NCBI GenBank assembly: GCA_009780755.1
Contig: WQZL01000015.1
Location: forward strand, 1-23,016
DNA: 23,016 nt
Source of the DNA: Promicromonosporaceae bacterium
GTDB lineage: Bacteria > Actinomycetota > Actinomycetes > Actinomycetales > Cellulomonadaceae
Reading direction: 5' to 3'
This document shows, piece by piece, positions 13,795 through 21,365 of the stretch (positions are counted from its first letter, which is position 1; the number at the start of each line of letters is the position of its first letter). The notes under the pieces were generated by a model. That model saw nothing but the letters and a program-made list of their open reading frames with translations, did not search any database and was not told where the DNA came from. A program made the position numbers and the translations under genes.

Positions 13795-15293
13795 GCGCCG
13801 ATCCTTTCAATGATGAGTTCGCGCACCCGTCCGGCGTCCGCCTGCCCCTTGGTGGCCTTCATCACCGCACCAATGATCGCGCCGATAGGACCAAGGTTGC
13901 CGCCGCGCACCTTCTCTACGATATCTGGCTGCGCGGCAAGCGTCTCATCGATGGCCGCCAGCAACGGGCCGTCGTCGGAGACGATCTCCAGGCCGCGCGC
14001 CTCAACCACCGCCGCCGGGTCGCCCTCACCGGCCAGCACGCCATCGATCACCTGGCGGGCGATCTTGTCATTGATGCGCTTGGCATCGATGAGTGATTGC
14101 AACTCGCCTACCTGCGCGGGCGTGATGGCCAGTTCGTCAAGGGCCACGTCGGCCTGCTTGGCAACGCGGGAAAGTTCGCCCATCCACCACTTGCGGGCGG
14201 CAGCCGGGGTTGTCTCGGCGGCCACGGTGGCATCGATCAGATCGAGCGCCCCGGCGTTGACCACATCACGCATCTCGGCATCGGCGAAGCCCCAGGCATC
14301 ATGCAGGCGACGACGGCGGGCGGCGGGCAGCTCGGGCAGCGCGGCCCGAATATCCTCGACCCACTGACGGCTGGGCGCAACGGGCACCAGATCGGGTTCG
14401 GGGAAATAGCGATAGTCATCGGCGTCGGATTTGGGGCGGCCCGACGATGTGGTGCCGTCCTCCTCGTGGAAGTGCCGCGTCTCCTGGGGCACCTTGTTCC
14501 CGGCATCCAGGATGGCGGCGTGGCGGGAAACCTCGTAGCGCACGGCCTTTTCGATGGAGCGGAAGGAGTTGACGTTCTTGGTCTCCGAACGGGTACCGAG
14601 CGGGCTATCGGGCGTCGGGCGCAGCGAGACGTTGATGTCGGCGCGCACATTTCCCCGCTCCATCCGAGCCTCGGAAACCTCTAGCGCACGGAAGATGTCG
14701 CGCAGGGTTTGCACGTAGGCGCGAGCCACCTCGGGGGCGCGCTCGCCTGCGCCGAGGATGGGCTTGGTGACGATTTCGACCAGCGGGATGCCGGAGCGAT
14801 TGTAATCCACCAGGGAGTAATCGGCGCCGTGGATACGACCATCCGCCCCGCCGACGTGCGTGTTCTTGCCCGCATCTTCCTCCATGTGAGCGCGCTCGAT
14901 CTCCACCCGGAACATGGTGCCGTCTTCCAGCTCCACATCTAGGTGTCCGTCAAAGGCGATGGGTTCATCCGACTGCGAGGTCTGGAAGTTCTTGGGGATA
15001 TCCGGGTAGAAGTAATGCTTGCGGGCAAACCGGCATACCTCGGCAATCTGGCAGTTCAGGGCCAGGCCGATGCGGATGGCGTATTCGACGGCCTTGCCGT
15101 TGGTGACGGGCAGGGTGCCGGGCAGGCCAAGGCTGATGGGGGTGACTTGCGTATTCGCTGGCGCGCCGAAGCCTTGCTCCGCGCCGTCGAACATCTTGGT
15201 GCGGGTGCCTAGCTCGACATGTACCTCAATGCCAATCACCGGATCGTAACGCTTAACGGCGTCGTCATAATCGACGAGTTTTTCGTTGCTCAT
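13791..15293 (-). CDS. gatB: Asp/Glu-tRNA(Asn/Gln) amidotransferase subunit B
   Basis: tRNA-binding and kinase subunit of GatCAB, which phosphorylates and then amidates Glu-tRNA(Gln) and/or Asp-tRNA(Asn). The 500 residues are close to the usual 480-500. Family motifs appear in order: GIEVHVELGTRTKMF, LGLPGTLPVTN, YFYPDIPKNFQTSQ, HMEEDAGKNTH and DYNRSGIPLVEIVTKP in the cradle domain. The helical and YqeY-like tail is at about 350-500, ending GAIIGAVMKATKGQADAGRV. I chose ATG 15291-15293 because GAGGA lies upstream and MSNEKLVDYDDAVKRYDPVIGIE is the expected start; the frame is open to 15521, but that part lies in gatA. It follows the gatA stop by 19 nt and overlaps the GNAT gene by 4 nt. Confidence 0.97.
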   Translation of the reverse strand: MSNEKLVDYDDAVKRYDPVIGIEVHVELGTRTKMFDGAEQGFGAPANTQVTPISLGLPGTLPVTNGKAVEYAIRIGLALNCQIAEVCRFARKHYFYPDIPKNFQTSQSDEPIAFDGHLDVELEDGTMFRVEIERAHMEEDAGKNTHVGGADGRIHGADYSLVDYNRSGIPLVEIVTKPILGAGERAPEVARAYVQTLRDIFRALEVSEARMERGNVRADINVSLRPTPDSPLGTRSETKNVNSFRSIEKAVRYEVSRHAAILDAGNKVPQETRHFHEEDGTTSSGRPKSDADDYRYFPEPDLVPVAPSRQWVEDIRAALPELPAARRRRLHDAWGFADAEMRDVVNAGALDLIDATVAAETTPAAARKWWMGELSRVAKQADVALDELAITPAQVGELQSLIDAKRINDKIARQVIDGVLAGEGDPAAVVEARGLEIVSDDGPLLAAIDETLAAQPDIVEKVRGGNLGPIGAIIGAVMKATKGQADAGRVRELIIERIGA

Positions 15294-15312
15294 GTTTGTG
15301 GTGTCCTCGTCG

Positions 15313-16815
15313 TTATAGGGCCGGGGCCTGAGTGAGCAGTGGCGCGCCCCACTGCCTTTCGAGCAGGGTTTCCAGGGCGGCACCCACGCGGTACAGGCGG
15401 TCGTCGGCCTTGGCTGGAGCCAAGATCTGGAAGCCGACGGGCATTGCGTCATCGCTAAGCCCGGCAGGCACAGAGATGCCGGGCACGCCTGCCAGGTTGG
15501 CCGGGATAGTGGCCACGTCATTTAGGTACATGGCCATCAGGTCATCTACCTTTTCGCCGAAGCGGAATGCCGTGGTGGGGGCCGTGGGGCTGACCAGCAC
15601 GTCCACCTGTGCATAGGCTTCCGCGAAGTCACGCTGGATGAGGGTGCGAACGCGCTGGGCGGCGCCGTAATACTCGTCGAAGTGGCCCGCGCCCAGGGCA
15701 TAGGTGCCCAGGATGATCCGACGCTTTACCTCCGGGCCGAAGCCCGCGCCGCGGGTGGCGCTCATCACGCGCTCGGCGGTGATCGGTCCCTCCCTTGGCT
15801 CGACGCGCAGGCCAAAGCGCATTCCGTCGAATTTGGCGAGGTTGCTGGACACCTCGGCGGGCATTATCAAGTAGTAGGCGTCGAAGGCGTAGGGGAAGTG
15901 AGGGCAAGAGACCTCGATAACCTCGGCCCCGGCTGCCTGCATCTGGGCAACCGCCTCGTTGAAGCGGGCCTCGACGCCGGGCTGATAACCCTCGCCGTGC
16001 ATTTCCTTGACGACGCCGACGCGCACCCCGGTCAGGTCGCCCGAGGCGCCCTGTTTGGCGGCGGCCACCAGCGGCGGCAGCGGCTCGTTTAGAGAGGTGG
16101 AGTCGCGGGGGTCGTGGCCGCCGAGCAGTTCATGAAGCAGGGCGGCGTCAAGCACGGTGCGGGTGACGGGGCCAGCTTGGTCGAGACTGGAGGCCATCGC
16201 GATGCATCCGTAACGCGAGATAGATCCGTAGGTGGGCTTAACACCGACGGTGCCGGTGACGGCGCCGGGCTGGCGGATGGAACCCCCGGTATCGGTACCG
16301 ATGGCCAGGGGCGCCTCAAAGGCGGCGACGGCCGCCGCCGAACCGCCGCCAGAGCCACCGGGGATGCGACCCAAGTCCCAGGGGTTGCGTGTCGGGCCGA
16401 AGGCGGAGTGTTCGGTGGAAGAACCCATCGCGAACTCGTCCAGGTTGGTCTTGCCCAAGATGGGCAGACCGGCAGCCTTGATGCGTTCAATAATGGTGGC
16501 GTCGTAGGGCGGTATCCAGCCCTCCAGAATCTTCGAGGCGGCCGTGGTGGGCAGCCCCTTGGTGACGACGAGGTCTTTGATGGCGATGGGCACCCCCGCT
16601 AGGGGAGCCATCTTCTGTCCGGCAGCGCGCTTGGCATCGGTTTCCCGGGCAGCAGCAAGGGCCTCCTCGGCGCTGACGTGCAAGAAGGCGTGGATAGCAG
16701 GTTCAACGTCCGCGATCCGGTTCAGATGGGCCTGGGTGACATCGACGGAGGTGTACTCCCCGGCGGCGAGGCCATCAGCCAGGGCGGCGGCGCTTAGGCA
16801 GGTCAGATCGGTCAT
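15313..16815 (-). CDS. gatA: Asp/Glu-tRNA(Asn/Gln) amidotransferase subunit A
   Basis: Glutaminase subunit of GatCAB that releases ammonia for the GatB site. The 500-residue amidase-signature protein has the catalytic triad K80 (in PIAIKDL), cis-Ser S155 (GGSGGGS) and nucleophile S179 (GTDTGGSIRQP), plus VGVKPTYGSISRYG and ASSLDQAGP. The usual GGSSGGS loop reads GGSGGGS; the position changed is the serine after the catalytic cis-Ser, and I recall this variant in other actinobacteria. ATG 16813-16815 is chosen for its strong GGAGGAG site and canonical start; it lies 1 nt after the gatC stop, so the subunits are coupled. The longer frame to 16917 lies inside gatC. Confidence 0.97.
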   Translation of the reverse strand: MTDLTCLSAAALADGLAAGEYTSVDVTQAHLNRIADVEPAIHAFLHVSAEEALAAARETDAKRAAGQKMAPLAGVPIAIKDLVVTKGLPTTAASKILEGWIPPYDATIIERIKAAGLPILGKTNLDEFAMGSSTEHSAFGPTRNPWDLGRIPGGSGGGSAAAVAAFEAPLAIGTDTGGSIRQPGAVTGTVGVKPTYGSISRYGCIAMASSLDQAGPVTRTVLDAALLHELLGGHDPRDSTSLNEPLPPLVAAAKQGASGDLTGVRVGVVKEMHGEGYQPGVEARFNEAVAQMQAAGAEVIEVSCPHFPYAFDAYYLIMPAEVSSNLAKFDGMRFGLRVEPREGPITAERVMSATRGAGFGPEVKRRIILGTYALGAGHFDEYYGAAQRVRTLIQRDFAEAYAQVDVLVSPTAPTTAFRFGEKVDDLMAMYLNDVATIPANLAGVPGISVPAGLSDDAMPVGFQILAPAKADDRLYRVGAALETLLERQWGAPLLTQAPAL

Positions 16816-16816
16816 C

Positions 16817-17113
16817 TCACTCCTCCCCCAGAATCTGAGCGACAACAAACTTGCCGTCCTGGCTTTCGGGAGCCGCAGCCAAAACGTCGTCGATGGGCAG
16901 CGACGGTTCGGGCACATCGTCGCGGAAGACGTTGGTCAGCGGCAGCGGGTGGGAGGTGGCGGGCACATCGAGGGTGGCGACTTTAGAGACGCGGGCAACG
17001 GATTCGACGATCACATCGAGTTCACCGGCGAACTTGGCGACTTCCTCATCCGTCAGGTCGATGCGAGCAAGCGCGGCAACGCGCGCGACCTCGTCGCAGG
17101 AGATGGTGGACAT
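16817..17113 (-). CDS. gatC: Asp/Glu-tRNA(Asn/Gln) amidotransferase subunit C
   Basis: A 98-residue small subunit that wraps around GatA and stabilises the complex with GatB. MSTISCDEVARVAALARIDLTDEE and LPLTNVFRDDVPEPSLP are the family hallmarks; the last includes the segment that contacts GatA and GatB. It is the first gene of the gatC-gatA-gatB-GNAT operon. The promoter is probably leaderless: TAGACT ends 6 nt before the ATG and no Shine-Dalgarno is visible, whereas the internal genes of the operon do have such sites. Confidence 0.95.
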   Translation of the reverse strand: MSTISCDEVARVAALARIDLTDEEVAKFAGELDVIVESVARVSKVATLDVPATSHPLPLTNVFRDDVPEPSLPIDDVLAAAPESQDGKFVVAQILGEE

Positions 17114-17119
17114 GCCACA

Positions 17120-17125
17120 AGTCTA
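17120..17125 (-). promoter_or_regulatory. -10 box of a probable leaderless gatCAB promoter
   Basis: On the minus strand TAGACT ends 6 nt before ATG 17113 (intervening TGTGGC). No Shine-Dalgarno is visible. A TGGACA lies further upstream but with a 20-bp spacer, which is too long to call a -35 with confidence. Confidence 0.5.
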
Positions 17126-17277
17126 GTGGGCGCAACGGAGTTGCCTGTCCACAGGCTGTCTTTTAGGTCGTGAATCCACAGACTATCGGCAGGCTTGCCG
17201 CCACCGCCTGCGCTTGAGGCCACGATAGAGGCATGACCACCCCCGCCCTAACCCTCACATCAGCGGTTAAGCCTGAG

Positions 17278-17283
17278 TATGAT
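17278..17283 (+). promoter_or_regulatory. -10 box of a probable leaderless promoter (second toxin-antitoxin module)
   Basis: TATGAT ends 6 nt before ATG 17290 (intervening TCCAGT). The geometry matches the other leaderless-type promoters in the window. It would fall inside the coding region if the upstream ATG 17233 were used, so it argues for 17290. Confidence 0.45.
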
Positions 17284-17289
17284 TCCAGT

Positions 17290-17517
17290 ATGATTACTAA
17301 GACTCGCAAGACTCTCACCCTCGACGTTGATGTTGTCGAGGCCTTTAGCGCGTCTGACCCTGACAACCTTTCTGGCGCGATCAACGCCGTGCTGCGCGAA
17401 GAACACGAGCGGCGAGTACACCGAGCGTCCCTGCACAAGCTTGCCGAACACTTAGCTGAGATCTACGGCGAACCTGACCCTGATGTGGTCGCTGAAACAA
17501 TGGAACTCCTATCATGA
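17290..17517 (+). CDS. Antitoxin of a PIN-toxin module (CcdA/VapB-like)
   Basis: A 75-residue protein starting MITKTRKTLTLDVDVVEAF, a ribbon-helix-helix-like N-terminus. A helical, charged C-terminus (LREEHERRVHRASLHKLAEHLAE) is suited to toxin binding. The last four bases overlap the PIN gene (ATGA, 17514-17517), the usual antitoxin-first coupling. An in-frame ATG at 17233 would add 19 residues (MTTPALTLTSAVKPEYDSS). I prefer 17290 because of the -10 box just upstream and the family-like start. It is divergent from gatC with 176 bp between them. It is not obviously related to the antitoxin at 12.7 kb. Confidence 0.8.
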   Translation: MITKTRKTLTLDVDVVEAFSASDPDNLSGAINAVLREEHERRVHRASLHKLAEHLAEIYGEPDPDVVAETMELLS

Positions 17518-17930
17518 AGGCTTTAGTGCTTGACTCCGAGGCAATCAGTCAATTCGCGCGCACTCCGAACGACGCCACCCGTGGACGAGAGGCGCTTGGG
17601 CGACTCGTGGGTGCATTGCAATGCGGAGCAGACGTACTGGTTCCTGCTGCCGTACTCGCTGAGCAATACCGAGGTGGCCGCCATAATCAAGCGATAGATG
17701 CCTGTATCGCGCGCCACCCTGGCCTCGAAGTAATTGATACCACTCGTGAACTGGCCAAACACATAGGCGGATTACTCGCTCGCGCCGGACGAGGCTCGGC
17801 CGATCACGTTGACGCGAGCGTGGTGGCCACCGCCGTGCAGCACGGAGGTGGCCTGATCCTCACCGGCGACCCCGACGACATCGAGCGACTGGCGGCCGGG
17901 ATTAACAACATCGTGGTTCGCGCGATATAA
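17514..17930 (+). CDS. PIN-domain toxin, VapC type (second module)
   Basis: A 138-residue probable ribonuclease. The acidic quartet is complete: D7 in ALVLDSEAIS, E50 in VLAEQYRGG, D97/D100 in ADHVDASVVATA, and D119 in ILTGDPDDIERL. This differs in wording and probably in subfamily from the PIN toxin at 12.2 kb, so the two modules are independent acquisitions rather than local duplicates. Start ATG 17514 overlaps the antitoxin stop by 4 nt. A hairpin at 17943-17971 follows the stop. The RNA target is unknown. Confidence 0.87.
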   Translation: MKALVLDSEAISQFARTPNDATRGREALGRLVGALQCGADVLVPAAVLAEQYRGGRHNQAIDACIARHPGLEVIDTTRELAKHIGGLLARAGRGSADHVDASVVATAVQHGGGLILTGDPDDIERLAAGINNIVVRAI

Positions 17931-17942
17931 ACCAGCAGGCGC

Positions 17943-17971
17943 GGGCGCTCACCCCCGCAGGATGAGCGCCC
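17943..17971. terminator. Hairpin after the second toxin gene
   Basis: GGGCGCTC (17943-17950) pairs perfectly with GAGCGCCC (17964-17971) across 13 nt, starting 12 bp past the toxin stop. Two weaker hairpins (17986-18002 and 18028-18055) fill the rest of the gap to the convergent AlkA-type gene. Together they probably end transcription from both sides. Confidence 0.6.
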
Positions 17972-18077
17972 CACCTCCGGACTCGGCCCGGCTCGAACGG
18001 GCTGCCACCCTCACCAACTGCGGGCTGGATGCGCCCTTACGGGCCTAGACGCATCTTGGGCGAGCTGGCCTCAAACT

Positions 18078-19070
18078 CTACAGCTCAAGCGCGGCCCGCC
18101 AGAGATGCAGGGCGGCATAGGAGCGGTAGGGCGCCCATGCCTTGGCCCGCTCTGCGAGCAGGCGATGACGACGACCCGGCGACAGATCTAACGGCGGGGC
18201 GATACCCGCCGCTGCCGCCCCGGCGAGCAGCGCCACGTCGCCGATGGGCCAGGCGTCTTGGTCGCCTAGCCGCAGCGCCAGGTACTCGGCCGTCCACGGC
18301 CCGACGCCGGGCAGGGTCGTCAGGGATTCGCGCAACGTCTGCGCCTCGGCGTTTGCCGCAACGATGAGCGTGCCATCAGCCAGCGCTCGCGCCGCACCGA
18401 CGACGGCGGCCACCACCCGAGCCGGAAGTCGCAGCGGGCGCTCCGGGTCGGACGCCTCTAGCGTGCCCGGCTCGGTCATGGGCACCTCATTTGCGATGGC
18501 GGCCATCGTCGGGAACAGACTGGTCAGCCCGGAAAAGGCGGAGTTTAGGTACGGCTGCCCCAACCTGACCGTCAGGCGGTTTAGGTGCGTGCGCGCGGCC
18601 GCCACCGTTATCTGCTGCCCAACGATGGCGCGAATCACATACTCGTGCGGCTCAACGACGCCGAGCGCCCGAATGCCAGGCACGGTTGCTACCAGCGGGG
18701 CAAGAGCAGGATCGGCAGCCAGCACCTCGTCGATCCGCGCCAAGTCCGCATTAAGGTCAAGCAGCCGCCGCACGCGATTAATGGCCTCGGCTTCATCGTC
18801 TGAGGAGGCAAGTTCCAGCGACAACCGCAACTCCCAGGAGCAAGCATTCGTTTCAGCACCCGTTGCGCCAACCGCAGCGGCCGTGATCTCAAACGCCGCC
18901 GGGCCGCCCGGCAGTCGCATCGTCCGGGCAAACCGGAGCGTGCCATCATCGTCGATACCTGCCCGCTCCACCCCATCGATGGCTCGCGCGGCCAAAAACG
19001 CAAACAACCCCGGCGCGTCAAACGGCCCCCACACCCCCAAGGGCACCCCAACCAGTTCCACCCCCCACAT
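18078..19070 (-). CDS. alkA: DNA-3-methyladenine glycosylase II (AlkA type)
   Basis: Base-excision repair enzyme that removes alkylated purines, 330 residues. The N-terminal part (PFDAPGLFAFLAARAIDGVE, then RTMRLPGGPAAFEI) is the AlkA N-terminal fold. The HhH-GPD domain follows with IRAIVGQQITVAAARTHL, the hairpin LPGVGPWTAEYLALR (near 253-268), catalytic D278 in PIGDVAL, and YRSYAALHLWRAALEL at the C-terminus. GAGG about 5 nt before ATG 19068-19070 supports the start. It follows recG by 65 bp on the same strand. No Ada domain is fused to it. Confidence 0.9.
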   Translation of the reverse strand: MWGVELVGVPLGVWGPFDAPGLFAFLAARAIDGVERAGIDDDGTLRFARTMRLPGGPAAFEITAAAVGATGAETNACSWELRLSLELASSDDEAEAINRVRRLLDLNADLARIDEVLAADPALAPLVATVPGIRALGVVEPHEYVIRAIVGQQITVAAARTHLNRLTVRLGQPYLNSAFSGLTSLFPTMAAIANEVPMTEPGTLEASDPERPLRLPARVVAAVVGAARALADGTLIVAANAEAQTLRESLTTLPGVGPWTAEYLALRLGDQDAWPIGDVALLAGAAAAGIAPPLDLSPGRRHRLLAERAKAWAPYRSYAALHLWRAALEL

Positions 19071-19087
19071 CCTGCCTCATTAGCACC

Positions 19088-19105
19088 GTGGTTTCGACAG
19101 GCTCA
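19088..19105. repeat. Dispersed intergenic element, copy 2
   Basis: GTGGTTTCGACAGGCTCA matches 4592-4609 exactly on the opposite strand. It lies in the 65-bp gap between recG and the AlkA-type gene. The flanks differ from copy 1. Only two copies are visible in the window. Confidence 0.6.
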
Positions 19106-19135
19106 ACTGCCGGAGGCTGAGGAGGTTGGTATGGG

Positions 19136-21355
19136 TTAGGCGCGGTGGAGGAACTCTTCTTGGGTGCCGCTTAGGGTGGCGTCGATGGCGGCGGCTAGGG
19201 TCGGGTGGCGACGCAGGCCCGGATCGACCTCAATGGTGTGGACGGCGAGGGTGCGAGCCTGCTCGATTATCTGCGCATCCTTCACCACGCGCAGCAGACG
19301 CAGGCCCGAGGTGCGGCCCGACTGGGCGGCGCCCAACACGTCGCCCTCGGAGCGCAGCTCCAAATCCTTTGCCGCCAGCACGAAGCCGTCGTTGCTTGTC
19401 GCCAGCACTTCGACGCGCTGCGCGGCCACCGTGCCGGGTTCGGCCGTCGAAACCAACAGGCACAGGCCGGGCGAGGCACCCCGGCCCACCCGGCCGCGCA
19501 ACTGGTGCAACTGCGAAAGGCCAAAGCGGTCGGCATCAAACACCACCATCACGGTGGCCTCCGGCACGTCCACCCCCACCTCGATCACGGTGGTGGACAC
19601 CAAAACCTGCGAGCGCCCGTCGGCGAAGCGGGCCATCACCGCGTCTTTCTCCGCTGGTGGCAGTTGCCCGTGAAGCACCTCGATGCTCAGCCCGGCAAGC
19701 GCGGGCGTGGTACGTAGGGCTTCGGCCACCTCCAGCACGGCGCGCAGCGGCGGGCTAGCCCGACCATCTAGCGCCAAGTTGTCGGTTAGCAGGTCGGCAT
19801 CGTCGGTGGCTTGCTCCTCGTCGTTGGGGTTGATGCGAGGGCAGACGACGTAGGCGCGATGCCCGGCATCCACCTCCTCGCGAACTCGGCTCCAGATGCG
19901 CTGCATCCATGCCTCATTCGCGGCGGGCACCACCACCGTGGAGATACCGGAACGTCCGGCGGGAATCTCCATGAGGGTGGAAACCTCTAGGTCGCCGAAT
20001 ACCGTCATCGCCACGGTGCGCGGGATGGGGGTGGCGGTCATCACTAACAGGTGCGGCATGGTTTGACCCTTGGCGCGCAGGGCGTCGCGCTGTTCGACGC
20101 CGAAGCGATGCTGCTCGTCCACCACCACCAGGCCCAGGTCAGCGAACTCGACGCGCTCGCTGAGTAGCGCGTGGGTGCCGATGACGATTCCGGCCTCGCC
20201 GCTGGCGGCCTGGTCAAGTGCCTCCCGCTTGGCGGCGGCGCCCAGGGAGCCGGTGAGCAGCGCCACCCTGGTGCCATCATCTGCGCCGCCCAGCAGCCCG
20301 CCCTCGGCAAGCGGCCCGAGCATCGCGCGCAGCGTGCGGGCGTGCTGCGCGGCCAGCACCTCGGTGGGAGCCAGCAGCGCGGCCTGCCCCCCGGCGTCTA
20401 CCACCTGAAGCATTGCCCGCAGGGACACCACGGTCTTGCCCGAGCCGACTTCTCCCTGAAGGAGCCGCTGCATGGGGTGCAACTGGGCTAGGTCTGCGCC
20501 AATCTCGCCGCCGACCTCGATTTGCCCTGCCGTAAGGGTGAAGGGCAGCGCGTCGTCAAAACGTTTCAGCAGACCGTCCGGCTTGGCGGGGCGAGCCGTG
20601 GCGGGTCTGGCCGCTGCAAGCGCCCGGCGTTTGGCAAGTGCGGCCTGCAATACAAAGGCTTCCTCGAACCGCAGCCGGTTGCGCGCGGCGTCGATGTCGA
20701 GTTGCGTGCTGGGTCGATGAATCCGTTCTAGGGCGTCGTAGCGCGAGATTAGGTTCTTAGCGGCGCTCACGCTCGGCGGTAATGGGTCGGACACGTCGGC
20801 CTCGGTGAGCGTGTCGAGTACCGTCCGGACACATTTGCCGATCTTCCAGGTGGGGAACTTGGCCGTGGCCGGGTAGATCGGGATGGGTTTTGACGCCTCG
20901 TACTCCGCTGACTGACGGTCGGCGACCTTCGCCCCCACCAGCAGATAGTCAGGATGCGTTAACTGCAATCGGCCACGGAACTGCCCTACCACTCCGCTGA
21001 ACACGCCCTCAGCGCCCTTGACCAGCTTGTTTTGTTGGAATTCCGCCATATGCCGTTTTTTTGCGAAGAAGGTCAGGGTCATCTTGTGACGACCGTCGCT
21101 GATTGTCGCCTCTACCCTGAAGCCGCCCGTGAACGGCTTCAACAGCGCCTGCTCTACCTCCCCATAGACGGAGACGTGTTCACCGATGCGCAACTCACCA
21201 ATCGGGGTCTGCGCACCGTGGAACGCATACCGGCGCGGATAGTGGTTCAGCAGGTCGGCTACCGTCGTTAGCCCCAGGTTCGCCAGCAGCTTTCCGGTGG
21301 CGGTACCCAGCACCTTCGGCAGCGGTTCGGCGAGCCGATCAACGGTAAGACGCAT
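19136..21355 (-). CDS. recG: ATP-dependent DNA helicase RecG
   Basis: Helicase that remodels stalled replication forks and Holliday junctions. The 739 residues are slightly above the usual 690. The wedge/OB domain is N-terminal (LLNHYPRRYAFHG, then GEHVSVYGEVEQ). Walker A is GEVGSGKT with K307, DExH is VVDEQHRFGVEQR (D413-H416), and motif VI is LSQLHQLRGRVGRG near 616. TATPIPRT and STTVIEVGVDVPEA are also present. Start ATG 21353-21355 gives the standard N-terminus and lies 10 nt after the DAK2 gene stop, so the two are probably co-transcribed. The usual next gene in many actinobacteria, rsmD, is absent; an AlkA-type gene follows. Confidence 0.97.
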   Translation of the reverse strand: MRLTVDRLAEPLPKVLGTATGKLLANLGLTTVADLLNHYPRRYAFHGAQTPIGELRIGEHVSVYGEVEQALLKPFTGGFRVEATISDGRHKMTLTFFAKKRHMAEFQQNKLVKGAEGVFSGVVGQFRGRLQLTHPDYLLVGAKVADRQSAEYEASKPIPIYPATAKFPTWKIGKCVRTVLDTLTEADVSDPLPPSVSAAKNLISRYDALERIHRPSTQLDIDAARNRLRFEEAFVLQAALAKRRALAAARPATARPAKPDGLLKRFDDALPFTLTAGQIEVGGEIGADLAQLHPMQRLLQGEVGSGKTVVSLRAMLQVVDAGGQAALLAPTEVLAAQHARTLRAMLGPLAEGGLLGGADDGTRVALLTGSLGAAAKREALDQAASGEAGIVIGTHALLSERVEFADLGLVVVDEQHRFGVEQRDALRAKGQTMPHLLVMTATPIPRTVAMTVFGDLEVSTLMEIPAGRSGISTVVVPAANEAWMQRIWSRVREEVDAGHRAYVVCPRINPNDEEQATDDADLLTDNLALDGRASPPLRAVLEVAEALRTTPALAGLSIEVLHGQLPPAEKDAVMARFADGRSQVLVSTTVIEVGVDVPEATVMVVFDADRFGLSQLHQLRGRVGRGASPGLCLLVSTAEPGTVAAQRVEVLATSNDGFVLAAKDLELRSEGDVLGAAQSGRTSGLRLLRVVKDAQIIEQARTLAVHTIEVDPGLRRHPTLAAAIDATLSGTQEEFLHRA

Positions 21356-21365
21356 GACTTATCTA

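Noticed and set aside
17981..18030. tRNA-like signal on the minus strand (GCCCG-TTCGAGC-CGGGC T-arm and an AGTTGGT D-loop-like stretch)
   Set aside because: Only 17 nt separate the two motifs, so there is no room for an anticodon arm, and the acceptor halves do not pair. At most a remnant, more likely a terminator hairpin.
20540..20570. AAAACGTTTC inside recG and AAAACGTTCT near 9138 as further operators
   Set aside because: Both lie inside coding sequence, neither is a perfect palindrome, and neither shares the 15-nt block of the starch genes.
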